Below, piece by piece: positions 24,453 to 33,523 of a DNA stretch of 43,890 nucleotides. The position numbers and the translations under genes are program-made. Under the pieces are notes generated by a model, which saw only the letters and a list, made by a program, of their open reading frames with translations, had not been told where the DNA came from and did not search any database. The DNA is from Eubacteriaceae bacterium (GTDB lineage Bacteria > Bacillota > Clostridia > Peptostreptococcales > Anaerovoracaceae): the NCBI GenBank assembly GCA_028727785.1, contig JAQYNQ010000136.1, forward strand, positions 1 to 43,890, read 5' to 3'. How positions within the stretch are numbered: position 1 is the first letter of the stretch; every line of letters starts with the position of its first letter.

Positions 24453-25349
24453 TTATCTGTTATTTTTTGTAATCAGCTTGATTGCACTTTTTATATTCTT
24501 AATATGGATTTTTTCATTACCCTCCTGATACTCTCCATCAAGTGACCACGGCATATCTTCCGGAGCTTCTATTTCCAGGTCTCCACTTGAGAAGAAGGAA
24601 ATCAGCTTGCAGTTGTTATAGTTTCCTGTTGATAATGCAAAAATAATCTGATTAAGTTCAATTATATTCCCCGGGGATTTAATAAGCAGAACTTCAAATT
24701 TTCCGTCATTCATGTCCACCTGTTCTTCTGACAGTGTCAGAAGTCCCCCTACAGATGTGGAGTTGCACACTGCACCAAACAGATATTTTCCTCCGTAGAC
24801 TCCATTTTCCATGTTTACTCTTACCTCAAGGGGTGCAAGGCTTGGGATATCCTTAATTCCCTCAAGTATGTAGGCCAGATGACCAAGTGCATTCTTAATG
24901 CTCTGAGGTGCCTCGTATGATGCTCTTGTAAAAGCACCAAAAGAAGCGACATATGAAAAAAATCTTCCGTTAAATGTTCCAATGTCTAACGTCTTTGGCT
25001 CACCGCTTACAATATCCTCAGCAGCCTGCAGAATTTTGGTTGAAAGTCCCATACTGTTGGCAAAATCATTAGTACTGCCTGCAGGAATATATCCAAGAGG
25101 GACATCTGCTTCGGCTTCAAGAACTCCGGCAACTACCTCGTTAAAAGTACCGTCTCCGCCAATTCCCACAATCAAATCAAATTCATGAGCCCTCTCACGT
25201 GCAATCACTGTACCATCTCCTGATTTTCCGGTTGTTGCAACTGAAACCTGATAATCAGCTTTGCAAAATATATCAATTATTTCGGCCAGATATCTGTTAG
25301 CCTGTCTTGTCCCTGCACATGGATTTAAAACTATCAAAACTTTCTTCAT
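24453..25349 (-). CDS. Diacylglycerol/lipid kinase, YegS-DgkB family
   Basis: 298 residues with the DAGK catalytic motif GIGGDGTFNEVVAG, N-terminal VLNPCAGTRQANR and C-terminal SLDGEYQEG. The family phosphorylates diacylglycerol or related lipids with ATP, at the cytoplasmic membrane face. GAGAGG precedes ATG 25349. It follows the YihY gene by 66 bp on the same strand and is likely in the rdgB-yihY transcript. Confidence 0.9.
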   Translation of the reverse strand: MKKVLIVLNPCAGTRQANRYLAEIIDIFCKADYQVSVATTGKSGDGTVIARERAHEFDLIVGIGGDGTFNEVVAGVLEAEADVPLGYIPAGSTNDFANSMGLSTKILQAAEDIVSGEPKTLDIGTFNGRFFSYVASFGAFTRASYEAPQSIKNALGHLAYILEGIKDIPSLAPLEVRVNMENGVYGGKYLFGAVCNSTSVGGLLTLSEEQVDMNDGKFEVLLIKSPGNIIELNQIIFALSTGNYNNCKLISFFSSGDLEIEAPEDMPWSLDGEYQEGNEKIHIKNIKSAIKLITKNNR

Positions 25350-25415
25350 TTATATAACCTCTCTACCAATAATACAACTTTTGCCATTATCTATAAGTGT
25401 ATACCCGCTAACAAT

Positions 25416-26225
25416 TTACTTTGTATCTTTCCATACTTTGTTCACTAACAGTCCCAGACAGAGAACCCAGGATATGAAATAGAACCACATCATCAGAGCC
25501 ACAATACTCGAAAGGGATCCATAAAGCACGTCATTGCTCACCGCCAGTGTTGTATAGGCAGAATAAAATACCGTTACAACCAGCATTCCCACCGATGCAA
25601 ATATACTTCCCGGAATAAGGTCACTGAACTGCAGTTTCTCATATGGCAGGAAATAGTAAGTATATGAAACCATAAGGAAATACATCACTGCCATAACAGG
25701 CCATCTCAGACCCGTCCAGAGTATGTCAAACAGTGAACCTTCAAAGATCTTGCCAAATATAAGTTTAATAATGTTAGGACCGTAGACCAGAATGATAATT
25801 ACAAAAGCAATGGTAAAAAGCATAATTGCCATTGTTTTCATTGCTCTAAGTCTTTCTCTGAGAAATTTACCTGTAGTCCTTCCATCAGTATACGTATAGT
25901 TGGCAATTCGCATTAGGGAAAACTGTGCTTTGGAAGCAGCCCACACAGCCATTACTATCATAAGGATATTAGAAGTAATATCCGGTTTGTACCTTATGAG
26001 AGCCTTGACTGTCACAGCCATGCTTGGGGCAACATACATGTCCACCCATTTAGTCAGAAACTCCAGTGAAATATCCATAATACCCAGAATCTGTGTCAGT
26101 ACAATTACAGTTGGAACCAGCGACAACATAATGTAGAATGAAAGTTGAGCGGCAAATCCCTGATAATATGGATCGCTGAACTGCCTGATTCCATTTGAAA
26201 TCATACGTTGAATTCTGTCTAGCAT
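25416..26225 (-). CDS. YihY/BrkB family inner-membrane protein
   Basis: 269 residues with about six hydrophobic segments and family motifs GFAAQLSFYIMLSLVPTVIV, IWAASKAQFSLMRIANYTY-like region, and GSIFASVGMLVVTVFYSAY. Older annotation as ribonuclease BN is wrong for this family; function is uncertain. The start lies 3 bp past the rdgB stop. Confidence 0.9.
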   Translation of the reverse strand: MLDRIQRMISNGIRQFSDPYYQGFAAQLSFYIMLSLVPTVIVLTQILGIMDISLEFLTKWVDMYVAPSMAVTVKALIRYKPDITSNILMIVMAVWAASKAQFSLMRIANYTYTDGRTTGKFLRERLRAMKTMAIMLFTIAFVIIILVYGPNIIKLIFGKIFEGSLFDILWTGLRWPVMAVMYFLMVSYTYYFLPYEKLQFSDLIPGSIFASVGMLVVTVFYSAYTTLAVSNDVLYGSLSSIVALMMWFYFISWVLCLGLLVNKVWKDTK

Positions 26226-26228
26226 TCC

Positions 26229-26834
26229 TTACTGTTTCCTCTCTCTTAAAAGTTGTTCCAGCTTTACCAGTGCTTCGCCTCTGTGGCTCATCTTATTCTT
26301 AGCTTCTGGTTCAAACTGAGCGAAAGTAATATCGTAGCCTTCCGGCAGGAATATTGAATCATATCCGAATCCATTTGTGCCGATTTCCTCGAATCCAATA
26401 TATCCTTTACATTCTCCTCTTGCAACAAGAGTCTCACCATCAGGGAATACCATTGTAATTACACAAACATATTTTGCTCCTCGCTGCTCCATAGGAACGC
26501 CTTCCAGTTCCTTCAGCATTTTTACACGGTTTGCAGCATCATCACACTCTTCGCCGGCATATCTTGCGGAATAGATACCCGGTGCTCCGCCTAAATAATC
26601 CACACATATTCCTGAATCATCTGCAATAGTAATCTTATTGCAGAGTTTCATTATTTCATAGGCCTTTTTATATGAATTTTCTTCAAAGGTTGTTCCGTCT
26701 TCTTCAATTTCATCTTTTGGAATTCCGGCATCATCTCTTGAAATAATATTCATGCCGAATTTCTTCGTAATTGCCTCAATTTCTATTATTTTATGGGCAT
26801 TTCTCGTTGCTGCAACAATAGTATTTTTTTCCAT
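26229..26834 (-). CDS. rdgB: XTP/dITP diphosphatase (RdgB/HAM1)
   Basis: 201 residues with ATRNAHKIIEI, the catalytic/metal stretch IADDSGICVDYLGGAPGIYSAR and FGYDSIFLP ending in KNKMSHRGEAL. It hydrolyses non-canonical purine nucleoside triphosphates to monophosphates. GAGGAG precedes ATG 26834. It heads the rdgB-yihY-lipid kinase transcript and is divergent from the hydroxyacid dehydrogenase. Confidence 0.95.
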   Translation of the reverse strand: MEKNTIVAATRNAHKIIEIEAITKKFGMNIISRDDAGIPKDEIEEDGTTFEENSYKKAYEIMKLCNKITIADDSGICVDYLGGAPGIYSARYAGEECDDAANRVKMLKELEGVPMEQRGAKYVCVITMVFPDGETLVARGECKGYIGFEEIGTNGFGYDSIFLPEGYDITFAQFEPEAKNKMSHRGEALVKLEQLLRERKQ

Positions 26835-26874
26835 AAAAGCATCTCCTCAAAACAACATTTCTTCAATATAAGTA

Positions 26875-26900
26875 TACCATATCTGCATGTAAATATGGTA
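26875..26900. promoter_or_regulatory. Inverted repeat between rdgB and the dehydrogenase gene
   Basis: TACCATAT and ATATGGTA are perfect 8-bp arms, 10 bp apart, midway between the divergent genes. This could be an operator; it is not followed by a U-tract. Confidence 0.4.
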
Positions 26901-26941
26901 GAATAAATATATTAAATATTTATTACGAGGGGAAAATGCTT

Positions 26942-27853
26942 ATGAAAATCACTATATTAGATGGTCTGTTTGTAAATCCGGGAGACTTGTCCTGGGAATG
27001 TTTTGATAAATACGGAGAATTCAAATGTTATGACCGTACACCGGAAGAGATGATTGTAGAGAGAATCGGCAACAGTGATGCGGTCTTTACCAACAAGTGC
27101 TACCTTTCAAGAGAAATTTTAGAGCAGTGCCCTAACCTTAAATTTCTCGGTGTAACAGCAACAGGATATGACAAAATTGACCTGGATGCATGCCGCGACC
27201 TTGGGATAGCTTTCTGCAATGTGCCGGCATATTCAACGGATGCTGTTGCCCAGCATACCTTTGCACTGATTCTGGAGCTTACAAATCTTGCAGGAAAATA
27301 CAGTCACGCTGTAAAAGAGGGGAAATGGTACGAAAGCGAGGACTTTACATTTTTTGCCGGAACTCTTTCACTGCTTGCAGGAAAATCTCTGGGAATAATA
27401 GGATACGGTAACATTGGAAAAAGAGTTGCTCAGATAGCTGAAGCTTTTGGAATGACAGTTAACATTTTCAGTCGTGACAGAGAGGCTGCAATTAAATCTG
27501 ATATTGTGACTCTTCACTGTCCTCTTGATGAGAATAATAAAGGATTTATTAATGCAGATTTCATTTCACAGATGAAGGACGGTGCTATTCTTATTAACAC
27601 TGCTCGAGGCAGACTGGTTAATGAAGCCGATCTCGCTGAAGCATTAAAGTCCGGAAAACTTGCAGCAGCCGGTCTTGATGTTCTGGCTGATGAGCCTCCT
27701 GTTGCTCCCAATGAATTAATTGAACTGCCTAACGTGGTGGTTACACCACATGCAGCCTGGCTTCCAAAAGAAACCCGTGCCCACTTAATAAATGTATGCG
27801 AGGAAAATCTGAAAAGCTGGATTGATGGCGGCAATTTGAATAGAATAGTTTAG
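26942..27853 (+). CDS. D-2-hydroxyacid dehydrogenase, NAD-dependent
   Basis: 303 residues of the D-isomer 2-hydroxyacid dehydrogenase family (glycerate/hydroxypyruvate reductase-like). MKITILDGLFVNPGDLSWE is the typical N-terminus; GIIGYGNIGKRVAQIAEAFG is the NAD-binding fold, followed by the Arg in NTARGRLVNE, Glu in LADEPP and catalytic His in VTPHAAW. The segment after the NAD fold is about 15-20 residues shorter than usual, joining the first Rossmann strands directly to SDIVTLHCPL. I chose ATG 26942, 9 nt after GAGGGG; ATG 26936 is too close. The substrate (hydroxypyruvate, 2-ketoacid) is not determined. Confidence 0.85.
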   Translation: MKITILDGLFVNPGDLSWECFDKYGEFKCYDRTPEEMIVERIGNSDAVFTNKCYLSREILEQCPNLKFLGVTATGYDKIDLDACRDLGIAFCNVPAYSTDAVAQHTFALILELTNLAGKYSHAVKEGKWYESEDFTFFAGTLSLLAGKSLGIIGYGNIGKRVAQIAEAFGMTVNIFSRDREAAIKSDIVTLHCPLDENNKGFINADFISQMKDGAILINTARGRLVNEADLAEALKSGKLAAAGLDVLADEPPVAPNELIELPNVVVTPHAAWLPKETRAHLINVCEENLKSWIDGGNLNRIV

Positions 27854-27865
27854 CATCTTCATTAA

Positions 27866-27898
27866 AAAGGAGCAGTCACTAATGTGATATGCTCCTTT
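27866..27898. terminator. Terminator between the dehydrogenase and antiporter genes
   Basis: AAAGGAGCA pairs with TGCTCCTTT, with inner TCAC/GTGA; followed on the plus strand by AATTTTTTC. Confidence 0.8.
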
Positions 27899-27919
27899 AA
27901 TTTTTTCATTACCTATGTC

Positions 27920-28888
27920 TTATATCATCAGGAATGCAAAGTAGCTTCCCAGCATTACCACTGCACATATGCCTCTTACAGCTTTTTTCTTTGTTCTCAT
28001 CATTATATAGAACATTGGAGTTGCAATGAGACCACAGATTGTAAGGCTCTTAACCTGCATATCCGGATCTGCATATATATTCTGAGACAGACTTATAATG
28101 TCAACTATTGCAAGAATGATAAAATTGAACAGGTTACTGCCTATTATATTACCGATAGCGATGTTATAATTCTTCATTTTAAACAGTGACACTGTAGACG
28201 TAACCTCCGGCAGTGATGTTGCAATGCCAAGGAACAATGCTCCGGCAAACCCGGTTCCTATTCCCAGTTTTACTGCAATTCCGTCTGTAAAATATGTCAG
28301 CAGAATACTTGAAACAATAATTCCCACTGCAGTAAAAAAGAAGCGAATGCCTATCTGTTTCACTGTAAGTGATGATGTTTTGCTGGCCTGAATATCAAGT
28401 TCCTCTTCGTCTGAAATGGCATCGCTTGCTGCTGACAGATATTTCACGCCAAGAGCATACATTACTATAATAAAAACAGTCGTGAAGCTTATGGAAAGAA
28501 AGCTTATATCACAGACTCCTATAAAATTCAGTTCTATAATAATGTATATTGCAAGAACTGCCAGTCCAACATTTCTGTATGACGGAGAAAAAACGCCCTT
28601 GTTAAATCCTCTGAAAAAAATCAGTATCACAGCAGATAGCGCCGCCAGATTAAAAAGGTCACTTCCCAGTACATTTCCCAGGCACATTCCGGCCTTCCCA
28701 ACCAGAAATACTGAGGACAGACTGGTTAAAAGTTCCGGCAGTGATGTAACTGCTGAGAGCATTATTCCACCTAAAAAGGCGCCCGACAGATTGGTCTTCT
28801 TGTCCAGCAGATCCACATAGTCAGATGCTTTTATGGACAGAAAAACTACAACTGCTACGGTCACTATATACTCTACATAAATTAACAA
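27920..28888 (-). CDS. Na+/Ca2+ antiporter, CaCA family
   Basis: 322 residues, about ten membrane segments, with the two inverted alpha-repeats of the family: SAVTSLPELLTSLSSV with GNVLGSDLFNLAAL, and GIATSLPEVTSTVSLF with GNIIGSNLFNFIIL. It should exchange Ca2+ for Na+ (or K+/H+) across the membrane. The start is a TTG at 28888 with AAAGGAAG about 9 nt upstream; no in-frame ATG is near. It follows the CoA-transferase gene by 24 bp. Confidence 0.9.
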   Translation of the reverse strand: MLIYVEYIVTVAVVVFLSIKASDYVDLLDKKTNLSGAFLGGIMLSAVTSLPELLTSLSSVFLVGKAGMCLGNVLGSDLFNLAALSAVILIFFRGFNKGVFSPSYRNVGLAVLAIYIIIELNFIGVCDISFLSISFTTVFIIVMYALGVKYLSAASDAISDEEELDIQASKTSSLTVKQIGIRFFFTAVGIIVSSILLTYFTDGIAVKLGIGTGFAGALFLGIATSLPEVTSTVSLFKMKNYNIAIGNIIGSNLFNFIILAIVDIISLSQNIYADPDMQVKSLTICGLIATPMFYIMMRTKKKAVRGICAVVMLGSYFAFLMI

Positions 28889-28912
28889 TTCCTATTTCTT
28901 CCTTTCATATAA

Positions 28913-30235
28913 TTATAACAATCCAATTTTCTTTGCCTCTTCAGTAAGTTCATTTCTGAATTCCGGAGCAGCCAGTTCTATCAGGGCCTGTGTTCTGCCC
29001 TTGTTAGTCAGATTCTTCAGATTTACACACCCATGCTCTGTAACAACATACTGCACATCAGAACGAGGAGTTGTAACATTTGCCAGCTGAGGAAGACGAG
29101 GTACAATCTTACTTGTAAGTTTCTTCTTTTTATCCACAAATGAGGAGTTGATTGCAATAAATGATTTTCCGCCCCTGGATAGCTGTGCTCCTCGTACGAA
29201 GTCAATCTGTCCGCCAACTCCGCTATACTGTCTTCCTCCTATATTATCTGCACAGACCTGGCCTGTCAAGTCAATAGCGAGAGCAGTATTAATCGAAATC
29301 ATGTTATCATTTTTTGCAATATTACGGATATCATTAACTACCGGGAAAGGGGCATAGTACATATCTTCGTTTCTGTCAACAAATTCGTACAATTCCCTGC
29401 TTCCGAAAGTAAAGGCAGCAACAGTCTTTCCCTTCATGTATGTCTTGCGGGAATTATTCAGAATCCCTGCCTTCATCAGGTGCATTATGGATTCAGACAT
29501 TAATTCAGTATGTGCACCTAAATCAGTTTTATTCATTAGGCCGTAACCTACTGCGTTAGAGATACCGCCAAGGCCCAGCTGAATGCATGCACCGTCCGGA
29601 ATCTGTTCAATGAGGAAGTCTGAAATCTTCTGAACAGTTTCATCTACCGGCATCTCATCTGCCCCTGTGATTTCATCATCAGCCGTTACAACCAGATCGG
29701 CCTGTGAAATATGGATTCTGTTAGATTCACCTAAAACATAAGGAACATTTTTATTTACCTGCAGAATAATCCGCTCTGCTTTTTCCACAACGTATGTATG
29801 AAGTGCCACACCTGTTGCACCGAAGCTCATATATCCATCCTCATCGGGCTCGGAAACCTCGAAAAAGGCAATCCTGGCGGGAGCAGTCTCTCTACAGAAA
29901 ACGTCTATCTGGCTCAGATGAACACTTGTATACTCTGCCAGTCCCTGTTTGTAAAGGTTTCTTTCCTGAGGCCCCATAAAATATGAAATGCATTTGAAAG
30001 CTTTCTGATGTTCGCCGCTGAAAATACGCAGAGGTCTGATAATCTGGGAACAAGTCAGGGTAACATCTTCCAGTTCTTCCGCACGATCTGCTAAAGCTTC
30101 ACAGAGAACGTGAGCAACACTTGAGCATGTTCCTATATATACAGTATCTCCACTATTAATTATTTTTACCGCCTGATCAGGTGTAACTGTTTTCTGGTCA
30201 AATTCACGGGCAATTTCAGGTTTCAGGGTTATCAT
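28913..30235 (-). CDS. Acetyl-CoA hydrolase/transferase, 4-hydroxybutyrate CoA-transferase type
   Basis: 440 residues of class I CoA-transferase, AbfT/Cat2-like. The active-site Glu is expected at Glu244 in GAHTELMSE; the oxyanion/CoA loop is QLGLGGISNAVG and the C-terminal TEHGCVNLKNLTNKGR is typical. It moves CoA between a short acyl-CoA (acetyl-, butyryl-) and an organic acid in fermentation. ATG 30235 immediately follows the TAG of the YkgJ-like gene, with GAGGAA as ribosome site, indicating translational coupling. The acceptor acid is not known. Confidence 0.88.
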   Translation of the reverse strand: MITLKPEIAREFDQKTVTPDQAVKIINSGDTVYIGTCSSVAHVLCEALADRAEELEDVTLTCSQIIRPLRIFSGEHQKAFKCISYFMGPQERNLYKQGLAEYTSVHLSQIDVFCRETAPARIAFFEVSEPDEDGYMSFGATGVALHTYVVEKAERIILQVNKNVPYVLGESNRIHISQADLVVTADDEITGADEMPVDETVQKISDFLIEQIPDGACIQLGLGGISNAVGYGLMNKTDLGAHTELMSESIMHLMKAGILNNSRKTYMKGKTVAAFTFGSRELYEFVDRNEDMYYAPFPVVNDIRNIAKNDNMISINTALAIDLTGQVCADNIGGRQYSGVGGQIDFVRGAQLSRGGKSFIAINSSFVDKKKKLTSKIVPRLPQLANVTTPRSDVQYVVTEHGCVNLKNLTNKGRTQALIELAAPEFRNELTEEAKKIGLL

Positions 30236-30805
30236 CTATATTTCCTCACTTTCTGCTTCAAATACTTCACAATAATCTTTATATTCTCTATACTCGGAGT
30301 CCTCCTTTACAAGATCGTAAATTAGAGGATCCCGAATCAGATGTTTCCAGGCAGTATACGTGGCCTGAACAAACTCCGGGCTCAGCTCCATCTCACGTTC
30401 AATCAGAGGACAGTTATATGGCAGTTCTGAGTCGTTCAGAATCATTGACAGTTCTCCATCCAGGTCAATATGGGGAGTCAACGGGAAGGTTCTGCACTGA
30501 ATAGGTCTTTTCTCTCTGGGACAAACAGGAGGTGTCTTGCATCTTACAAAGTAAACCTTACCCTTCCATGAATCAGGAAATTCATAGTCCTCCGCATTTT
30601 CAGCGCTCCATATGAGCCAGTCCGAATCTCTTTCATGAACTTTGTCTTCACCCGGAAGAAGATAGATTCCAAGATCTTCATCATCATTGCCGCAATTGCA
30701 GCATGCTGCATTGCACAGTTTTCCGCAGTCATAGGGTACCGGTGAGACTTTGTCCAGCAGTCTGTATATTGCCTTGTAGGTTCTTTTTCTAATAGTGCTC
30801 TTCAT
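30236..30805 (-). CDS. YkgJ-like cysteine cluster protein
   Basis: 189 residues with a Cys-rich N-terminus (DCGKLCNAACCNCG) and CKTPPVCPREKRPIQCRTFPLTPH, as in the YkgJ/CxxCxxCC metal-binding family (Zn or Fe-S). Function is unknown. AGGAT precedes ATG 30805. It is the first gene of an operon with the CoA-transferase and antiporter. Confidence 0.75.
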   Translation of the reverse strand: MKSTIRKRTYKAIYRLLDKVSPVPYDCGKLCNAACCNCGNDDEDLGIYLLPGEDKVHERDSDWLIWSAENAEDYEFPDSWKGKVYFVRCKTPPVCPREKRPIQCRTFPLTPHIDLDGELSMILNDSELPYNCPLIEREMELSPEFVQATYTAWKHLIRDPLIYDLVKEDSEYREYKDYCEVFEAESEEI

Positions 30806-30864
30806 TAATTATCCTGCTCCAACTCTTTTTTATTCGAATGTGTAGAATTTTCACGTATTTATTT

Positions 30865-30893
30865 ATTTTACTATATTTCACAATGAATTCCAA
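30865..30893 (-). promoter_or_regulatory. Promoter of the YkgJ-like/CoA-transferase operon
   Basis: On the minus strand TTGGAA (30888-30893), 17-bp spacer, TAAAAT (30865-30870). Confidence 0.5.
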
Positions 30894-30899
30894 CAGGTA

Positions 30900-30928
30900 T
30901 TTACATTGCTTTCCTTTAGAGTTACAAT
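30900..30928 (+). promoter_or_regulatory. Promoter of the AEC transporter gene
   Basis: TTTACA (30900-30905), 17-bp spacer, TACAAT (30923-30928); it covers the TTG at 30906 and so rules it out as start. Its -35 box is back to back with that of the minus-strand promoter. Confidence 0.6.
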
Positions 30929-30977
30929 AAAATGGCATGATTATTATTTGGAGTATCACAGGAGGCCTCTTAAAAGA

Positions 30978-31925
30978 ATGCTGAACAATCTGATTTTTTG
31001 TCTGGACGCCGTCATTCCCATCTTTATGATGATGATACTCGGCGCTATTTTTATGAAAACAAAAATATTCGATGATGTCTTCGTAAACAGGCTGAACAGT
31101 TTTGTATTTAAAATATCTTTACCGGTTCTTGTTTTCATGGATATGGGAAAAAGTGACTTCCATGATATATGGGACGGGAAATTTGTAGTTTTCTGCTTTG
31201 TTGCAACCTTATTGTCCATTGCACTGGTATGGATAATGTCTTTCTTTATAAAGGATTGTGGCACTCAGGGCGAATTCATTCAGGTTGCATACCGAAGCAG
31301 TGCCGCTATTATGGGCATAGCTCTGGTTGTAAACCTGTACGGCTCTGCGGGCATGACACCGCTGATGATTCTGGGATCTGTGCCGCTCTACAATATGGTT
31401 GCAGTAATAATACTGTCTCTTTTTCGTGAGGACAACGGTCCTGTTGACAGAAATCTTATTTTCGGAACAGCCGTAAATGTATTAAAGAATCCTATCATAT
31501 GGGGTGTATTTGCAGGTCTGTTCTGGTCTATGACCGGAATTGAAATGCCAAAAGTAATGGATACATCTCTGACTTATATAGGACGTCTGGCTACCCCGCT
31601 GGGACTTATGGCTCTGGGTGCCGCTTTTGACATAAAGAAAGCCCGCGAGAGTGCTGCTCTTGCAGGCCTTGCTACCTTTATGAAACTGATCGGTCTGGGA
31701 CTGATTTTCGTTCCTGTCGCCATACTTTTGGGATATACAGGAAACAGACTGGTTGCCGTCCTGATAATGTGCTGCTCACCAACAACAGTCAGCTGTTACA
31801 TTATGGCAAAGAATATGGGGCACGACGGAACGCTTACATCCAGCACGGTCATGTTAACCACAGGGTTCAGTGCCTTTACACTGACAGCGTGGCTCTTCGT
31901 GCTGAAAACGCTGGGTGTTATATAA
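30978..31925 (+). CDS. AEC family (auxin efflux carrier-like) transporter
   Basis: 315 residues, about ten membrane segments, with the family N-terminus AVIPIFMMMILGAIFMK, LNSFVFKISLPVLVF and C-terminal SPTTVSCYIMAKNMG. Bacterial members carry organic acids such as malate or malonate. AGGAGG at 30960-30965 precedes ATG 30978. The 3' end overlaps the convergent small membrane gene by 8 bp. Confidence 0.88.
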   Translation: MLNNLIFCLDAVIPIFMMMILGAIFMKTKIFDDVFVNRLNSFVFKISLPVLVFMDMGKSDFHDIWDGKFVVFCFVATLLSIALVWIMSFFIKDCGTQGEFIQVAYRSSAAIMGIALVVNLYGSAGMTPLMILGSVPLYNMVAVIILSLFREDNGPVDRNLIFGTAVNVLKNPIIWGVFAGLFWSMTGIEMPKVMDTSLTYIGRLATPLGLMALGAAFDIKKARESAALAGLATFMKLIGLGLIFVPVAILLGYTGNRLVAVLIMCCSPTTVSCYIMAKNMGHDGTLTSSTVMLTTGFSAFTLTAWLFVLKTLGVI

Positions 31926-32238
31926 CCCTCAATATACTTGCCACGATAAATGCAATAGATCCGACTACATCAAGGCAGGCGCACAGTACAGTAAGCCCTT
32001 TGTATTTTACACCTTTGGATTCCTTAAGGTTCTTCAGAGCGAGAACTCCCAGAACAGGTCCAAGATATACTATGCATCTGCATGCAAACACCATTACTCT
32101 GACAATATCGGGCAGGGTTTCCCTTACTTCATCTGTCAGGAAGGCACCCGGCATTCCCGCAATTGAGCACAAAATAGGTAATAGGGCTAATACAAAATAT
32201 TTTGGTACAGGGTCTTTTTTCGGTTCATTGTAACTCAT
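31918..32238 (-). CDS. Small membrane protein, 106 aa
   Basis: Three to four hydrophobic segments (YFVLALLPILCSIAG; VMVFACRCIVYLGPVLGVLAL; GLTVLCACLDVVGSIAFIVASIL) behind a short polar N-terminus. I do not recognise the family. AAGGAT precedes ATG 32238. It converges on the AEC gene with an 8-bp overlap and is divergent from azlC. Confidence 0.65.
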   Translation of the reverse strand: MSYNEPKKDPVPKYFVLALLPILCSIAGMPGAFLTDEVRETLPDIVRVMVFACRCIVYLGPVLGVLALKNLKESKGVKYKGLTVLCACLDVVGSIAFIVASILRVI

Positions 32239-32303
32239 AATATGTAAATCCTTTCATAGACATTTTGTTTCAATGTCTGGATTATATCACATTTAAGCAT
32301 TTA

Positions 32304-32333
32304 TTGAAAGCGTCAATACTTACACTATATACT
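32304..32333 (+). promoter_or_regulatory. Promoter of azlCD
   Basis: TTGAAA (32304-32309), 18-bp spacer, TATACT (32328-32333). The short leader leaves no room for a T-box. Confidence 0.6.
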
Positions 32334-32365
32334 ACATATACCACAGAAATACGAGGAAGGGAAAT

Positions 32366-33130
32366 ATGTCAGATAAACCACATTACACTCTAAAAAACAA
32401 AGAAAACCGCCGAGCTTTCATTGATGGCATGCGCGATGGCATTCCAATTGGTCTAGGCTATCTGGCTGTAGGTTTTTCTCTGGGAATTGCTGCAAAAAGT
32501 GCGGGCCTGACTCCAGGTCAGAACTTTCTTGTCAGCATCCTCTGCAATGCCTCTGCCGGACAGTTCGCGGGTCTTACTCTCATTGCTGCCGCAGGAACTT
32601 ACTTTGGAATGGCTCTTATTACATTCATTGCAAATGCACGCTATATGTTAATGAGCTGTGCCCTGAGTCAGAGACTTGATCCCAACATTTCCTGGTGGCA
32701 CCGCCTTATGATTGCCATGGGAATTACTGATGAAATCTTTGCAGTCACAGTCTCCAGACCGGGATACATTAATCCAAACTATACATATGGAGCTTTTGTG
32801 ATAGCCTCTCCCATGTGGGCATCCGGTAATGCCATCGGCTGTTTTGCAGGAAACATTATGCCTGACAGACTTGTCAGTGCCCTAAGCGTTGCTCTGTTCG
32901 GAATGTTCCTTGCAGTTATTATTCCAAAGGCACGCGAAAGTAAAATTATTGCAGGCCTTATTGCAGTATGCTTTGCCGCAAGCTATGCAGCTGCTCATTT
33001 ACCTGTAATTTCAGAAATATCCAGCGGTACAAGAGTTATCATGCTTACTGTTGCGCTGGCTACAGGTGCAGCAGTTCTGTTCCCCCATGTGGAGCAGGAT
33101 GAGGAAGGAGATGATGTAAATGTCGCATAA
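32366..33130 (+). CDS. azlC: AzlC-type branched-chain amino acid exporter, large subunit
   Basis: 254 residues, about six to seven membrane segments, with GIPIGLGYLAVGFSLGI and NASAGQFAGL, typical of AzlC/YgaZ, the large subunit of a branched-chain amino acid efflux pump. GAGGAAGG precedes ATG 32366. Its end overlaps azlD by 11 bp, as usual for this pair. Confidence 0.92.
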   Translation: MSDKPHYTLKNKENRRAFIDGMRDGIPIGLGYLAVGFSLGIAAKSAGLTPGQNFLVSILCNASAGQFAGLTLIAAAGTYFGMALITFIANARYMLMSCALSQRLDPNISWWHRLMIAMGITDEIFAVTVSRPGYINPNYTYGAFVIASPMWASGNAIGCFAGNIMPDRLVSALSVALFGMFLAVIIPKARESKIIAGLIAVCFAASYAAAHLPVISEISSGTRVIMLTVALATGAAVLFPHVEQDEEGDDVNVA

Positions 33131-33428
33131 TGTTTATATTTACATTCTGATTATGTTCGGTGTAAGTTATGCAATCAGGGTTCTTCCTCTTACATTAATA
33201 AGAAATCAGATTGAAAGCCCGTTTCTTCAGTCTTTCCTGTACTATGTACCTTTTGTAACCCTTGCTGTTATGACATTTCCGGCAATTATTGAAGCAACCC
33301 AGAGCACACTCGCCGGTGTACTGGCTCTCGTAGTAGGAATAGTGGCGGCATGGTTTGGGGGCAGTCTGTTCAGCGTTGCCGCAATCTGCTGCGTGGTAGT
33401 TCTGGTAAGTGAATTCTTCCTGGTGTAA
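33120..33428 (+). CDS. azlD: AzlD-type branched-chain amino acid exporter, small subunit
   Basis: 102 residues, three to four membrane segments, with the family start YIYILIMFGVSYAIRVLPLT and PFVTLAVMTFPAII. Partner of AzlC (YgaZH-type pump); GGAAGGAGATG-type coupling lies inside the azlC 3' end. Confidence 0.92.
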   Translation: MSHNVYIYILIMFGVSYAIRVLPLTLIRNQIESPFLQSFLYYVPFVTLAVMTFPAIIEATQSTLAGVLALVVGIVAAWFGGSLFSVAAICCVVVLVSEFFLV

Positions 33429-33445
33429 AACCGGCAAGATAAAAC

Positions 33446-33492
33446 AAAAATAAGCATTATCCATGGGATTCCGTGAATAATGCTTATTTTTT
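33446..33492. terminator. Bidirectional terminator (azlCD / mrp)
   Basis: AAAATAAGCATTAT pairs with ATAATGCTTATTTT around a 16-nt loop, followed by TTTT on the plus strand and A/T-rich on the other. Confidence 0.85.
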
Positions 33493-33523
33493 CTGAATAT
33501 TATCTTTCTTAATTCACTGAAGA

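Noticed and set aside
25416..26225. Ribonuclease BN annotation for the YihY protein
   Set aside because: True RNase BN is a soluble metallo-hydrolase; this is an integral membrane protein of the YihY/BrkB family.
30906..30977. TTG start for the AEC transporter at 30906
   Set aside because: It lies inside the promoter; ATG 30978 has AGGAGG.
32239..32365. T-box leader before azlCD
   Set aside because: The predicted transcript leader is about 25 nt, too short for a T-box.
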